DNA from: JBDHZK01 sp039811865
GTDB taxonomy: Bacteria; Actinomycetota; Actinomycetes; Propionibacteriales; Propionibacteriaceae
Direction: 5' to 3'
NCBI GenBank assembly: GCA_039811865.1
Contig: JBDHZK010000005.1
Location: 1 to 46,615 of the forward strand
DNA length: 46,615 bases
Every line of letters begins with the position of its first letter. Within the stretch, counting starts at the first letter, position 1. The notes beneath the pieces are model-generated. The model saw nothing but the letters and a program-made list of their open reading frames with translations, was not told the origin of the DNA and searched no databases. Made by a program: the position numbers and the translations under genes. Positions 1 to 7,923 of the stretch are shown in pieces.

Positions 1-1
1 G

Positions 2-73
2 GAGGCCGACCATGGCGTCCGAGCGTTGGCCACTGTGTCGAGATTGGTCGAGCCCGGGGGGAGCGCTGAGTAG
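2..73 (+). CDS. C-terminal fragment of an upstream gene
   Basis: An open frame enters from the left edge and stops at TAG 71-73. Its last residues read roughly ALATVSRLVEPGGSAE, and its codons mostly end in G or C, as in the neighbours. It ends 26 nt before the nagA start, so it may be the preceding gene of the same operon. Only 23 codons are visible, so no function can be given. A competing frame from the ATG at 12 overlaps nagA and looks like noise. Confidence 0.35.
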   Translation, partial: EADHGVRALATVSRLVEPGGSAE

Positions 74-99
74 CGTTGGAGAGACGGAAGGGGTCGCGC

Positions 100-1317
100 G
101 TGGCGAAGCGTCGTTGGTTCCGAGGGATTGTGATCACCCCTAACGAGGAGATCGCGGACGGCATCGTCGCGATCGAAGGCGACACGATCGCGTGGGTGGG
201 GCCGGTCGGCGCCGCATCGTCGGCGGGCTGGGATCCTGCTGGGGCCGAGCGCCTGACCCCCGGGCATCGGCTTCTTCCCGGCCTCGTCGACGTCCATTGC
301 CACGGTGGCGGAGGTGTCAGCTTCCCCGATGCCAGCGACCGGGACGATGCCTTGGCCGGCGTGCTGGAGCATCGGCGCAACGGCACCACCTCGCTGGTCG
401 CCAGCCTGGTCACCGCGCCGCGCAAGGCCCTGCTGAAGCAGACCAAGTTGCTAGCCCAACTGGCCGAAGAGGGTGAACTGGCCGGGATCCATGTGGAGGG
501 ACCGTTCCTCTCGGATCGCCGGCTCGGCGCTCAGGACGGCAGCGCGCTCGCCCCGGCCGACCCGGGACTGGTCGTCGAACTAGGGGAGGCGGCCGGTGGG
601 CATCTCGTGAGCATGACCTTGGCGCCGGAGGTCAAAGGGGCCGTCGACGCCTGTCTTGCTCTCGTCGTCGCCGGAGCCGTTCCGTCGTTCGGGCACACCG
701 ATGCCAACGGCAAGCAGGTAAAGGCGGTGATCAAAGCCTCGCTGAAGGCGCTTGAGGCGGCCGGCAAGAAGGGCCGGTCCTCGCGCCCGACCGTCACTCA
801 TCTCTTCAACGGCATGACGCCACTGCATCACCGCGCCGAAGGCCCGATCCCGGAACTGTTGGCAGCGGCCCGCTCCGGGCGCGTGGTCGTCGAACTCGTC
901 TCCGACGGCGTCCATCTCGACCCGGACTTGGTCGCGAGCATGTTCGGATTGTTGGGCCGCGAGAACATCATGCTCGTCACCGATGCCGTCGGTGCCGCCG
1001 GGATGCCCGACGGGCAGTACGTCCTTGGCGGGCGAGAGGTCCGCGTGGCCGCGGGGGTTGCGCGGATGGCCGAATCCGGCAACCTCGCCGGCGGCACGAA
1101 GTTCCTGCTGGACGTGGTCCGGGTCACGATCGCGGCCGGCGTCCCGGTGACGGATGCGGTTTTCGCCGCCAGCGTCACGCCCGCTCAGATGCTCGGCGAC
1201 CGGCGGCTAGGGCGCCTGGCCGCCGGCTGCCGTGCTGACCTGATCTTGGTAGATCGCCAGCTCCGGCCAACCAAGGTGGTCCGAGCCGGTCAAACGGTGC
1301 GGGGCGCATCGGGGTAG
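100..1317 (+). CDS. nagA: N-acetylglucosamine-6-phosphate deacetylase
   Basis: Cytosolic metallo-amidohydrolase that converts GlcNAc-6-P to glucosamine-6-P and acetate, in amino-sugar and cell-wall recycling. The 405-aa product has the family motifs in order: HCHGGGG (residues 66-72, metal site), HVEGPF (131-136, metal-ligand Glu133), FGHTDA near 200, HLFNGM near 235, and TDAVG with the catalytic Asp near 290. The GTG at 100 is chosen over an in-frame TTG at 76 because GGAAGGGG lies 7 nt upstream of it. The gene converges on the ABC permease with only 50 bp between them. The length is normal for the family and all catalytic residues visible to me are present. Confidence 0.95.
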   Translation: MAKRRWFRGIVITPNEEIADGIVAIEGDTIAWVGPVGAASSAGWDPAGAERLTPGHRLLPGLVDVHCHGGGGVSFPDASDRDDALAGVLEHRRNGTTSLVASLVTAPRKALLKQTKLLAQLAEEGELAGIHVEGPFLSDRRLGAQDGSALAPADPGLVVELGEAAGGHLVSMTLAPEVKGAVDACLALVVAGAVPSFGHTDANGKQVKAVIKASLKALEAAGKKGRSSRPTVTHLFNGMTPLHHRAEGPIPELLAAARSGRVVVELVSDGVHLDPDLVASMFGLLGRENIMLVTDAVGAAGMPDGQYVLGGREVRVAAGVARMAESGNLAGGTKFLLDVVRVTIAAGVPVTDAVFAASVTPAQMLGDRRLGRLAAGCRADLILVDRQLRPTKVVRAGQTVRGASG

Positions 1318-1367
1318 CCGCAAGCGGTTCCGCGTGCGGGACGCGCCGGCCGATCGCCATCAGTCCC

Positions 1368-3785
1368 TCAGGCCTCGGCCAGCGCCTGCGTGGGTGCGGC
1401 CCGAGCGGCGCGGCGTCCCGGCAGGACGGACGCCAGTGCCCCAGCGACGACCGTCGCCGCCACGGTGGCGAGTGTGAGGGGCCAGTCCATCGTGAACAGC
1501 ACGGCTTCACGGCCGAGTTGGTGAATCAAAGCGGCTGAGCCCAGCCACCCGAAGAAGACTCCGGCGGCCGCGCCGACGACCACCCCGACCAAGGCCAACG
1601 CCAGCGCCTCAGCCGCCAACATCCAGCGCAAATGCGAGCGTTGCAGGCCGAGGGCCCGCAGCAGCGCAGACTCACGGGCCCGTTCCAGAACGGACAAGCC
1701 AAGAGTGTTGCCGACGCCCAGCACAGCGATCAGGACGGCTACCCCAAGCAGGCCCATCGTGATCGCGAGGAGCTGATTCATCACGTCCTCGAGGGCACTC
1801 GCCTCGACGGCCGCGCCCTGAATCTGTAGCGGCCGCGTCCCGATCGCCTCACGGACCGCCTTGATCGTCTTGGCGCTTTCGGAGCGATTTGGAACCGACA
1901 GCCAGACGTCGGTCACACCCTGGGCGCCGAAGACGGCCGCGAACGTCTTCTCGCTGAGCAGGCCGCATTCGGAGTTGGCCAGGTAGGAACTCCGAAACGC
2001 CAGGGTCTGTGACCCCAGTGGACCTTTGATGGTCACCTTGGAGCGGGCCGGCAGCGACGCCGCGATCTGCGGGCTGACCAGGACGGTGTCGTTCGGGATG
2101 GCCTCCACCGCGGTCGGGAGGACCCGAGCCAGGTCGGGGGTCGCGGCCAGCGCGCGGATCGGCCAGAGCTCGCCGTTGGGCGCCTTCAGTTCCGTGGGCG
2201 CCCCTCGCAGCTCCACCGCGGCCGCCACCCCCGGGGCTAGCGAAAGGCGGTCGTAGACCTCACCGACGCCCTGGCCACTGACTGCGACGTCGACCGGGAA
2301 ACGCTGGTCCAGGGCGAGCAGCATCGACGCCTTCGACGTCGCCGTGCCCACCTGCAGCGTGACCACCAGACCGACGGCGAGCATGAGCGCCGTCACCGTC
2401 GCCGCGGCGCGTCCCGGATTGCGGCGACAGTTGGCGACCGCCATGCGCACGACCGGGCCGCCGCGGGTGCTGAAGTGGCTCAGGCCCGCGAGCAGCACCG
2501 GGACGAACAGCGGCGACCCGGCCAGGACGCCGATGGAGATCAGTGCCCCGGCTCCGACAGCAGGCAACAGGGCTTGCTCGATCGTCATCGAGAACGCTGC
2601 GAGCGCCACGCCGGCAAGGACGAACGCGCCGCAGACGACGGCTCGAAGCGCGTTGTGCCGCCGGCGTTCGGGCTCGCTTTCCACGGGGTTGAGGGCGGCC
2701 ATCGGCGCCAGCCGCATTGCCCTCAGGATCGGGACGATCGCCGCGCCGAGCGTGACGATCACACCCGCTAGGACGCAGCCGGCGATCGCCAGCCACGGCA
2801 CTTCCAGACCCCAGACGATCGATCCGGTGACCGTCCCGGCGATCGCCGCCGTGAGCAGCCCCAGCACGGCCCCCCCGACGCCGCCGGCCAGGCCGATCGC
2901 GACGGCCTCGACGGCCAACCCGGCGCCGACTTGTCCGGCCGAAGCACCGACGAGCCGCAGCAGTGCCAACTGGCGGCGACGCTGGCTGACGATGATCGCG
3001 AAGGTGGTCGCGATGATGATGCCGCCGACCAGCAGGGCGATTGCCGCGAAGGTGGTCAGCATGGCGCGGGCGACGTCGAAGTTCGCGGCCGAGAAGGTGA
3101 GGGCTTGGCGACGCAACTCCAGCGGGGTCTGGACCTCGATGCTCCGCCCGTACTTGGCCGCGGCTGCGATCAGCGCGGGACGGGCCGCCGCAGCATCCGA
3201 GGTCTTGACCAGAAAGCCGTCCGGTTGCGTCCCGGCGAAGGCGGCCGGGCTCACGTAGAACGTATGCGTGAACCGGCTGGCCCCGCTCACCATCCCCACC
3301 AGGGTCATCGCTGCCCCGTTGGCTCTGACCTGCGAACCCAGCCGGATGCCGAGGGCATCCGCGGTGGCCTTGGTGGTGGCGAACTCGGCCTTGCCCTGCG
3401 GCAGGCGACCGGCGTCCAGCATGAACCAGCGCAGGGCCGGGTCGCCCGGAATCGAGTCCAGTTCGCCGTAGATCGCGTTGGCGCCCGCCTCCGCCGAGAG
3501 CCAGGTGGCCCAGCCCGGGTCGACCGCTTGGACGCCTGGGACCGCGCTCAGCGCCGAGCGCAGAGCGCTCAACTGATCGGGGGTCAGTTGTCCTTCGGCC
3601 GTGCTGACCACGAGGTCGGCTCGGGTGAAGCGCGCGGTGCGTTCCTTGGCCAAGGCGGCGGATTCCGACGACACGAATACCTGCGTCGCCACCATGAACC
3701 CGACGCTGATCGCGATCGCCGCGAGAGTGGCGACCAGCCTGGCCGGGTGCTTGCGCAGCTCGGTCAAGGCGTGCCGGACGATCAT
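1368..3785 (-). CDS. ABC transporter permease, FtsX/MacB family
   Basis: An 805-aa membrane protein with two FtsX-type units. Each has an N-terminal transmembrane helix (first at residues ~15-35, second near 455-475), a large extracytoplasmic domain and a three-helix cluster (near 240-360 and 690-800). This is the usual layout of actinobacterial efflux or lipoprotein-release permeases of the MacB type. The ATG overlaps the stop of the ATPase gene by 4 nt (ATGA), so the two are translationally coupled. The response regulator and histidine kinase just upstream suggest induction by an envelope signal or an antimicrobial. The exported substrate cannot be read from the sequence. Confidence 0.9.
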   Translation of the reverse strand: MIVRHALTELRKHPARLVATLAAIAISVGFMVATQVFVSSESAALAKERTARFTRADLVVSTAEGQLTPDQLSALRSALSAVPGVQAVDPGWATWLSAEAGANAIYGELDSIPGDPALRWFMLDAGRLPQGKAEFATTKATADALGIRLGSQVRANGAAMTLVGMVSGASRFTHTFYVSPAAFAGTQPDGFLVKTSDAAAARPALIAAAAKYGRSIEVQTPLELRRQALTFSAANFDVARAMLTTFAAIALLVGGIIIATTFAIIVSQRRRQLALLRLVGASAGQVGAGLAVEAVAIGLAGGVGGAVLGLLTAAIAGTVTGSIVWGLEVPWLAIAGCVLAGVIVTLGAAIVPILRAMRLAPMAALNPVESEPERRRHNALRAVVCGAFVLAGVALAAFSMTIEQALLPAVGAGALISIGVLAGSPLFVPVLLAGLSHFSTRGGPVVRMAVANCRRNPGRAAATVTALMLAVGLVVTLQVGTATSKASMLLALDQRFPVDVAVSGQGVGEVYDRLSLAPGVAAAVELRGAPTELKAPNGELWPIRALAATPDLARVLPTAVEAIPNDTVLVSPQIAASLPARSKVTIKGPLGSQTLAFRSSYLANSECGLLSEKTFAAVFGAQGVTDVWLSVPNRSESAKTIKAVREAIGTRPLQIQGAAVEASALEDVMNQLLAITMGLLGVAVLIAVLGVGNTLGLSVLERARESALLRALGLQRSHLRWMLAAEALALALVGVVVGAAAGVFFGWLGSAALIHQLGREAVLFTMDWPLTLATVAATVVAGALASVLPGRRAARAAPTQALAEA

Positions 3786-4549
3786 GCGCCGAGCGCCTTG
3801 AGCGCGGCCAGGGCGGAGTCAGGCGTCGGAGCTTCGAGATCGTCGACGATCCGACCGTCTCGCAGCATCAGCGCACGGTCGGCGTAGGCGGCGGCGAACG
3901 GGTCGTGGGTGACCATGATGATGGTCTGGCCGAGGTCGCGGCTGGCCTCACGCAGGTAGGTCAGGATGGACTGGCCGGTTCGTGAATCGAGCGCACCGGT
4001 CGGCTCGTCGGCGAAGACGACCTGAGGCCGGGTGATCAGCGCCCGAGCGATCGCGACTCGCTGCTGCTGGCCGCCGGACAGCTCGCTGGGCCGGTGCGCG
4101 AGCCGGTCGGTCAAGCCCAGCGAGGAGACCACAGCGTCCAGGCGCCTGGGGTCGACGCGGCGTCCCGCGAGGTCTGCCGGTAGCAGAATGTTCTGCAGTG
4201 CGGTCAGCGTGGGCAGCAGATTGAACGACTGGAACACGAACCCCACGCGGTCGCGCCGCACCCGCGTGAGTTCCCGGTCGCTCATCCCGACCAGCCCCTG
4301 ACCGCCGAGGAAGACCTGCCCGCTGCTGGGCCGATCCAGGCCGGCCAGGCAGTGCATCAGCGTCGACTTGCCCGAGCCGGACGGGCCCATGATGGCGGTG
4401 AAGCTGCCGCTGCGGAAGTTCACCGAGATCTGGTCGACGGCGCGGACCACCTGCTGGCCGGAGTCGTAGGTCTTGGTCAGGTTCAACGCGCTGCACGCCA
4501 CATCGACGTCTACGGTCGACTCGGCCTGGGGAAGAGCGGCTGCGGTCAC
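3782..4549 (-). CDS. ABC transporter ATP-binding protein (MacB/LolD type)
   Basis: A 255-aa ATPase that powers the FtsX-like permease encoded directly downstream. It has a Walker A (GPSGSGKST), Q-loop (FVFQSFNLLP, typical of the LolD/MacB branch), signature LSGGQQQR, Walker B (VVFADEPTGALD) and an H-loop (MVTHDP). The GTG at 4549 is preferred because AAAGGA lies 5-6 nt upstream. A longer frame from a TTG at 4579 has no such site. The start codon and ribosome-binding site lie inside a 10-bp inverted repeat (4549-4592), so translation may be gated. Confidence 0.93.
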   Translation of the reverse strand: MTAAALPQAESTVDVDVACSALNLTKTYDSGQQVVRAVDQISVNFRSGSFTAIMGPSGSGKSTLMHCLAGLDRPSSGQVFLGGQGLVGMSDRELTRVRRDRVGFVFQSFNLLPTLTALQNILLPADLAGRRVDPRRLDAVVSSLGLTDRLAHRPSELSGGQQQRVAIARALITRPQVVFADEPTGALDSRTGQSILTYLREASRDLGQTIIMVTHDPFAAAYADRALMLRDGRIVDDLEAPTPDSALAALKALGA

Positions 4550-4592
4550 GGGATTCCTTTCGCTGTGGACGAACCCCAACCTAGGAATCCCG
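4549..4592 (-). promoter_or_regulatory. Inverted repeat overlapping RBS and start of the ABC ATPase gene
   Basis: CGGGATTCCT at 4549-4558 and AGGAATCCCG at 4583-4592 are perfect 10-bp inverted arms separated by 24 nt. Read on the minus strand, the downstream arm contains the AGGA ribosome-binding site and reaches the first base of the GTG start. It could be a hairpin that hides the start in mRNA. It could equally be a two-half-site operator for the neighbouring LuxR-type regulator, since the arm centres are about 34 bp (roughly three helical turns) apart. Confidence 0.5.
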
Positions 4593-4729
4593 GCGGCGGC
4601 GCAGATCGGCGCAGCGTCGCGGATGCGGCCAGACGCTGGTCCCCGGGCAGGCGCGCGAGGTCAGACCGGGGTGGGTGTTGGTCGACGCTCTCGGCCACCG
4701 CTGGCCAACCGCTGCCGGACGGGCTCGGC

Positions 4730-5386
4730 TCAGCGCCGCACGAAGCCCGTCTCGTAGGCAAGGAGCACCAGACCCACTCGGTCGCGGCAGTGCAACTTGG
4801 CGAGCAGTCGCCCGATGTGGGTCTTCACAGTGCCCTCGGCCATGTAGAGCTTGCGGGCGATCTCGGAGTTGGTCGCCCCGGCCGCGATCTCGACGAGCAC
4901 TTCGCGCTCGCGGTCGGTGAGGACGTCCAGGCGCTTGTCCGATTCGCGCGGGGAGGTCGGCAGAGTGGGCAGGACGTGGTCCAGCAGACGGCGGGTCGTC
5001 GAGGGCGCCATCACCGCGTCCCCGGCGGCTACGTTGCGGATGGCGTTGAGCAGGTCAGCCGGACGGGCGTCCTTGAGCAAGAACCCGGACGCCCCCGCCT
5101 TTAGCGCGGCGAAGGCGTACTCGTCCAGGTCGAAGGTCGTCAGCACGAGCACCTTGGCGCCCAGCCCGGCCCCGATCACCTGGCGGGTGGCCTCGACGCC
5201 GTCCATCACCGGCATCCGGATGTCCATCAGGACGACGTCGGCCGGCCGAGTGCTGAGCTGGCGGACGGCAGCCTGTCCGTCCGAGGCTTCGCCGACCACC
5301 TCAAGGTCGTCCTCGGCCTCGATCAGCATGCGGAAGCCGCTGCGCACCAACGCTTGGTCGTCGGCCAGGAACACTCGGATTGTCAT
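4730..5386 (-). CDS. LuxR/NarL-family response regulator
   Basis: A 218-aa two-component output protein. Residues 1-120 form a receiver domain with acidic DD at 9-10, the phosphoacceptor Asp55 in VVLMDIRMP and a conserved Lys in FLLKDARP. A LuxR/GerE helix-turn-helix lies at about 150-212 (LTDREREVLVEIAAGATNSE). The ATG at 5386 is preceded by AAAGG and starts at MTIRVFLADD; longer in-frame extensions are not conserved-looking. It lies 10 nt downstream of the histidine kinase and just before the ABC exporter operon, its likely target, as in DesKR/LiaRS-type systems. Confidence 0.95.
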   Translation of the reverse strand: MTIRVFLADDQALVRSGFRMLIEAEDDLEVVGEASDGQAAVRQLSTRPADVVLMDIRMPVMDGVEATRQVIGAGLGAKVLVLTTFDLDEYAFAALKAGASGFLLKDARPADLLNAIRNVAAGDAVMAPSTTRRLLDHVLPTLPTSPRESDKRLDVLTDREREVLVEIAAGATNSEIARKLYMAEGTVKTHIGRLLAKLHCRDRVGLVLLAYETGFVRR

Positions 5387-5396
5387 TGGGTGCCTT

Positions 5397-6701
5397 TCAC
5401 GGGTTGGGCGGCATCGGAGCCGGCTGCCGTCGGGTGGCGGGCGGCATCGGCGGAATCGGACGGACGATCGGCCGGGCCGGGCCCGGAGCGGGGCGAATCG
5501 GAAGCATGGCCCTGACCAGGAAACCACCCTCCAGACGCGGGCGGGCCACCAGGGTGCCGCCCATCGCGGCGACCCGTTCGTTCATCCCGCGCAGGCCGTG
5601 CCCGCGACCGTCGCCCCGGGCCGCATGGCCGAGGCCGTTGTCGGCCACCTCGATCTCGATGATCTCGGGGGTGTAGGTCAAGGTCACGTCCGCGTGGGCG
5701 TCCGGGCCCGCGTGCTTGAGAAAGTTGGTCAGCCCTTCCTGGGCGACCCGGTAGGCGGTGAGTCCAAGGGTCTGCGAGACCCGGGGGACGTCCCCGCTCA
5801 CCAGCAAGGTGGCGCGGTCGCTCGTGCGCCGGATCATCTCAGGGATGTCGTCCAGTCCCGGCGCCGGCGCGTACTCGGTGGGACCGTCGGCCTCGGGGCC
5901 ACGTCGCAGCACGGACACGATGCGCCGCATCTCAGCCAGAGCCTCGCGTCCGATCTCGGCGATGGTGTCGAGCGATTCCGCGGCCGCCTCGGGACGCTTG
6001 CGCGCGAGAGCCTTGCCGCCTTCGGCCTGCACGATGATCACCGACAAGGAGTGCGCCACGATGTCGTGGATCTCGCGGGCGATGACGTTCCGGGCGTTCA
6101 CCTCGGCCACGCGGGCCTGCTGTTCTCGTTCGGTGACCTGCATCTGATAGCGCTCGTTCGCGGCGTCCAACCGCTGCTGACGCGCCTCGGACGACTCCCG
6201 AACCCGGCGTCCCACCGCATAGGGGGTGACGGTCAATCCGAGGCACACGAACGTCGCCAACCCGAAGGAGGCAACCGCGACCAGACTCGGGCCGTAGCCG
6301 CCGGTGAAGATCCAGCGGGCCGGGCCGATCGCCGAACCGATGCCACCCACGACGACGACGCTGCGGGCAATCGGGCCGGGCACCCATCGAGCGACCGAGT
6401 ACGCAACGATCGGAACCGCAAGGATCGAGGCCAGCGGGTACGGGGAGACGATCACCTGAGCGATCCCGGCCACCGTGCACCCCACCAGCGTGAGCAAAGG
6501 GGCGTGCCGGCGCAGCATCAACGGCAGGATCATCAGCGCCGAGGCGAGGGCGTAGCTGAGGTAGCCGGCACCGCTGTAGCCGAGCCCCATCAGGGCGTAC
6601 GGGGTCACGCTGACCAGTCCGAGGGCAGCGGTCAGCGCCCCGTCGATAATCCAGTCGTGCCGGGATGCGCCGGGGGGGTAGACCAGGTTGGCCACGTCCA
6701 T
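5397..6701 (-). CDS. Two-component sensor histidine kinase (DesK/NarX-like, HisKA_3)
   Basis: A 434-aa membrane kinase. The first ~160 residues hold several hydrophobic helices, followed by a coiled linker (~165-200). The dimerisation/phosphoacceptor segment is AREIHDIVAHSLS with His near 212. The HATPase domain (~300-400) has DNGLGHA and GHGLRGMNERV. The tail is rich in Pro and Arg. It autophosphorylates and passes phosphate to the response regulator encoded 10 nt downstream. There is no obvious ligand-binding domain, so it probably senses within the membrane, like other ABC-exporter partners. A TAGGCT -10 element ends 8 nt before the ATG, implying a very short leader. Confidence 0.93.
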   Translation of the reverse strand: MDVANLVYPPGASRHDWIIDGALTAALGLVSVTPYALMGLGYSGAGYLSYALASALMILPLMLRRHAPLLTLVGCTVAGIAQVIVSPYPLASILAVPIVAYSVARWVPGPIARSVVVVGGIGSAIGPARWIFTGGYGPSLVAVASFGLATFVCLGLTVTPYAVGRRVRESSEARQQRLDAANERYQMQVTEREQQARVAEVNARNVIAREIHDIVAHSLSVIIVQAEGGKALARKRPEAAAESLDTIAEIGREALAEMRRIVSVLRRGPEADGPTEYAPAPGLDDIPEMIRRTSDRATLLVSGDVPRVSQTLGLTAYRVAQEGLTNFLKHAGPDAHADVTLTYTPEIIEIEVADNGLGHAARGDGRGHGLRGMNERVAAMGGTLVARPRLEGGFLVRAMLPIRPAPGPARPIVRPIPPMPPATRRQPAPMPPNP

Positions 6702-6709
6702 CGACCGTC

Positions 6710-6715
6710 AGCCTA
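6710..6715 (-). promoter_or_regulatory. -10 hexamer of the histidine kinase promoter
   Basis: TAGGCT on the minus strand ends 8 nt before the kinase ATG at 6701. With the usual 6-7 nt to the transcription start, the leader would be 1-2 nt. No clear -35 is visible. Confidence 0.4.
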
Positions 6716-6834
6716 GAAGGCCTCCCACCGATCGGCATCCGTCCAGAGCCGCGCGGCCTTCTACGCCCGCTCGTCCCGAGGTCGCAGCCGGGCCAGTCTC
6801 GACTCACCCCAACGGGGCGTTGGGACCCCAAGTG

Positions 6835-6921
6835 GTGGAAACGTGCGGCCAGTCGACGGCACCGGAGCCGTGCCAAGGCGGGCGAGGCGACTTCCGGCGG
6901 CTCTGGCCGCACGTTTTCCAC
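6835..6921. repeat. Intergenic inverted-repeat element, copy A
   Basis: Left arm GTGGAAACGTGCGGCCAG (6835-6852) pairs with right arm CTGGCCGCACGTTTTCCAC (6903-6921), apart from one extra T. The element is 87 bp. This is the only copy of the eight that lies between divergent genes (histidine kinase and HAD phosphatase); the other seven are downstream of a gene. The centre carries GCCAAGGCGG, shared with copy F. Confidence 0.85.
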
Positions 6922-7008
6922 GAGTCAGCAGATGTTGGTTCACCCCGGGCGGGTGGACCCGAGCCTCCCGCCCTTCGGAAACTGGTGGCCCCCGACCCAG
7001 GAGCCTCG

Positions 7009-7845
7009 ATGGACCTTCCCGCTGAACTGCTCGACATCCGTGCCATCGCTCTCGACATGGACGGCACCCTGGCCGGGGCCGATTCGTCGGTGACCCCGCG
7101 CAGCCTGCGGGCGCTGGGCGCGCTGCAAGCCGCCGGAGTGGAGCCGATCTTGGTGACCGGCCGGATGGCCGCCTCGGCCGAACGGGTGATGCGCGACTCC
7201 GGCGTCGACGGCTACATCGTGGTGTGCAACGGCGCGATCGTCCGTCACGTCGGGACGAACGAACTCCTGGCCAGGCGATTCATGGAGCCGCGAGCGGTGC
7301 TTGAGTTGATCGAGTTCGCCGAGACCAGCGACGTGCGCTTGATGCCTTTCAGCGAGACCGAGATGTTCGCCACCGACCCCGGTCCGGACACCGCCTTTCT
7401 CGCCGAGACCCAGGACGACGTCCGCTTTCGGTTCGGCCCCCTGCGAGACATCGACCTCAATGCGATCACCAAGGTCATGATCTCCGCTCCACCGGCGCGA
7501 CTGGACGCCATCACCCCCGGCCTGCTGCGGGTCGCTCCCACGAGTGTCCGCTCGCTGGACGACTTCGCGGAGGTCAGCCATCCGCTCACCGACAAGTGGG
7601 CGGGACTCGGCTTGGTGCTCGATCGGCTGGGGCTCACCGGCGGCGACCTCGCCGGCGTCGGCGACGGCGAGAACGACCTGGCTTGGATGCGGCACGTTGC
7701 CTGGCCAATGGCGCCGAGCAACGCCAGATCCAAAGTGCAACGTGCGGCCCGTCTCCATCTGGGTCACCATGACGACGAGGCCGTCGCCGACCTGCTGGAA
7801 CAGTTGGTCGCGGCTCGCGCGGCGCGCCTTGCCGTCGGCAGCTGA
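7009..7845 (+). CDS. Cof-type HAD-superfamily phosphatase
   Basis: A 278-aa cytosolic hydrolase that removes phosphate from small phosphorylated metabolites or sugars. HAD motif I is ALDMDGTL (residues ~14-21). Motif II is LVTGRM, motif III the Lys in ITKVMIS, and motif IV GDGENDLAWM. The long insertion between motifs II and III is the C2B cap of the Cof/YbiV group. The ATG at 7009 is chosen because AGGAG lies 5 nt upstream and translation then begins just before motif I. Substrate cannot be inferred, and no neighbour points to one pathway. Confidence 0.9.
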   Translation: MDLPAELLDIRAIALDMDGTLAGADSSVTPRSLRALGALQAAGVEPILVTGRMAASAERVMRDSGVDGYIVVCNGAIVRHVGTNELLARRFMEPRAVLELIEFAETSDVRLMPFSETEMFATDPGPDTAFLAETQDDVRFRFGPLRDIDLNAITKVMISAPPARLDAITPGLLRVAPTSVRSLDDFAEVSHPLTDKWAGLGLVLDRLGLTGGDLAGVGDGENDLAWMRHVAWPMAPSNARSKVQRAARLHLGHHDDEAVADLLEQLVAARAARLAVGS

Positions 7846-7854
7846 CTTGCCGGG

Positions 7855-7877
7855 AAGTCACCCGCCCAAGGGACTTC
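7855..7877 (+). terminator. Weak hairpin after the HAD phosphatase gene
   Basis: GAAGTC and GACTTC are inverted arms around an 11-nt loop, 10 nt after the HAD stop codon and followed by TTAG. The stem is short and there is no real U-tract, so termination is only a guess. Confidence 0.3.
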
Positions 7878-7900
7878 TTAGCCTGTCCTCAGGTCGTGCC

Positions 7901-7917
7901 GCCCAAGTAAGTTGGGC
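7901..7917 (+). promoter_or_regulatory. Short perfect inverted repeat in front of the lyase-like gene
   Basis: GCCCAA-GTAAG-TTGGGC is a perfect 6-bp inverted repeat ending 6 nt before the ATG at 7924. TAAGTT inside it (7908-7913) could be a -10 hexamer, which would give a leader of about 4 nt. It may be an operator over the promoter. Confidence 0.35.
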
Positions 7918-7923
7918 TTCGCC

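Noticed and set aside
12..146. A short plus-strand frame from the ATG at position 12
   Set aside because: It runs into nagA in another frame and has no ribosome-binding site; the frame stopping at 71-73 is a better candidate for the upstream gene.
1318..1367. Terminator between nagA and the ABC permease
   Set aside because: GCGG-TT-CCGC is only a 4-bp stem without a U-tract; too weak to call.
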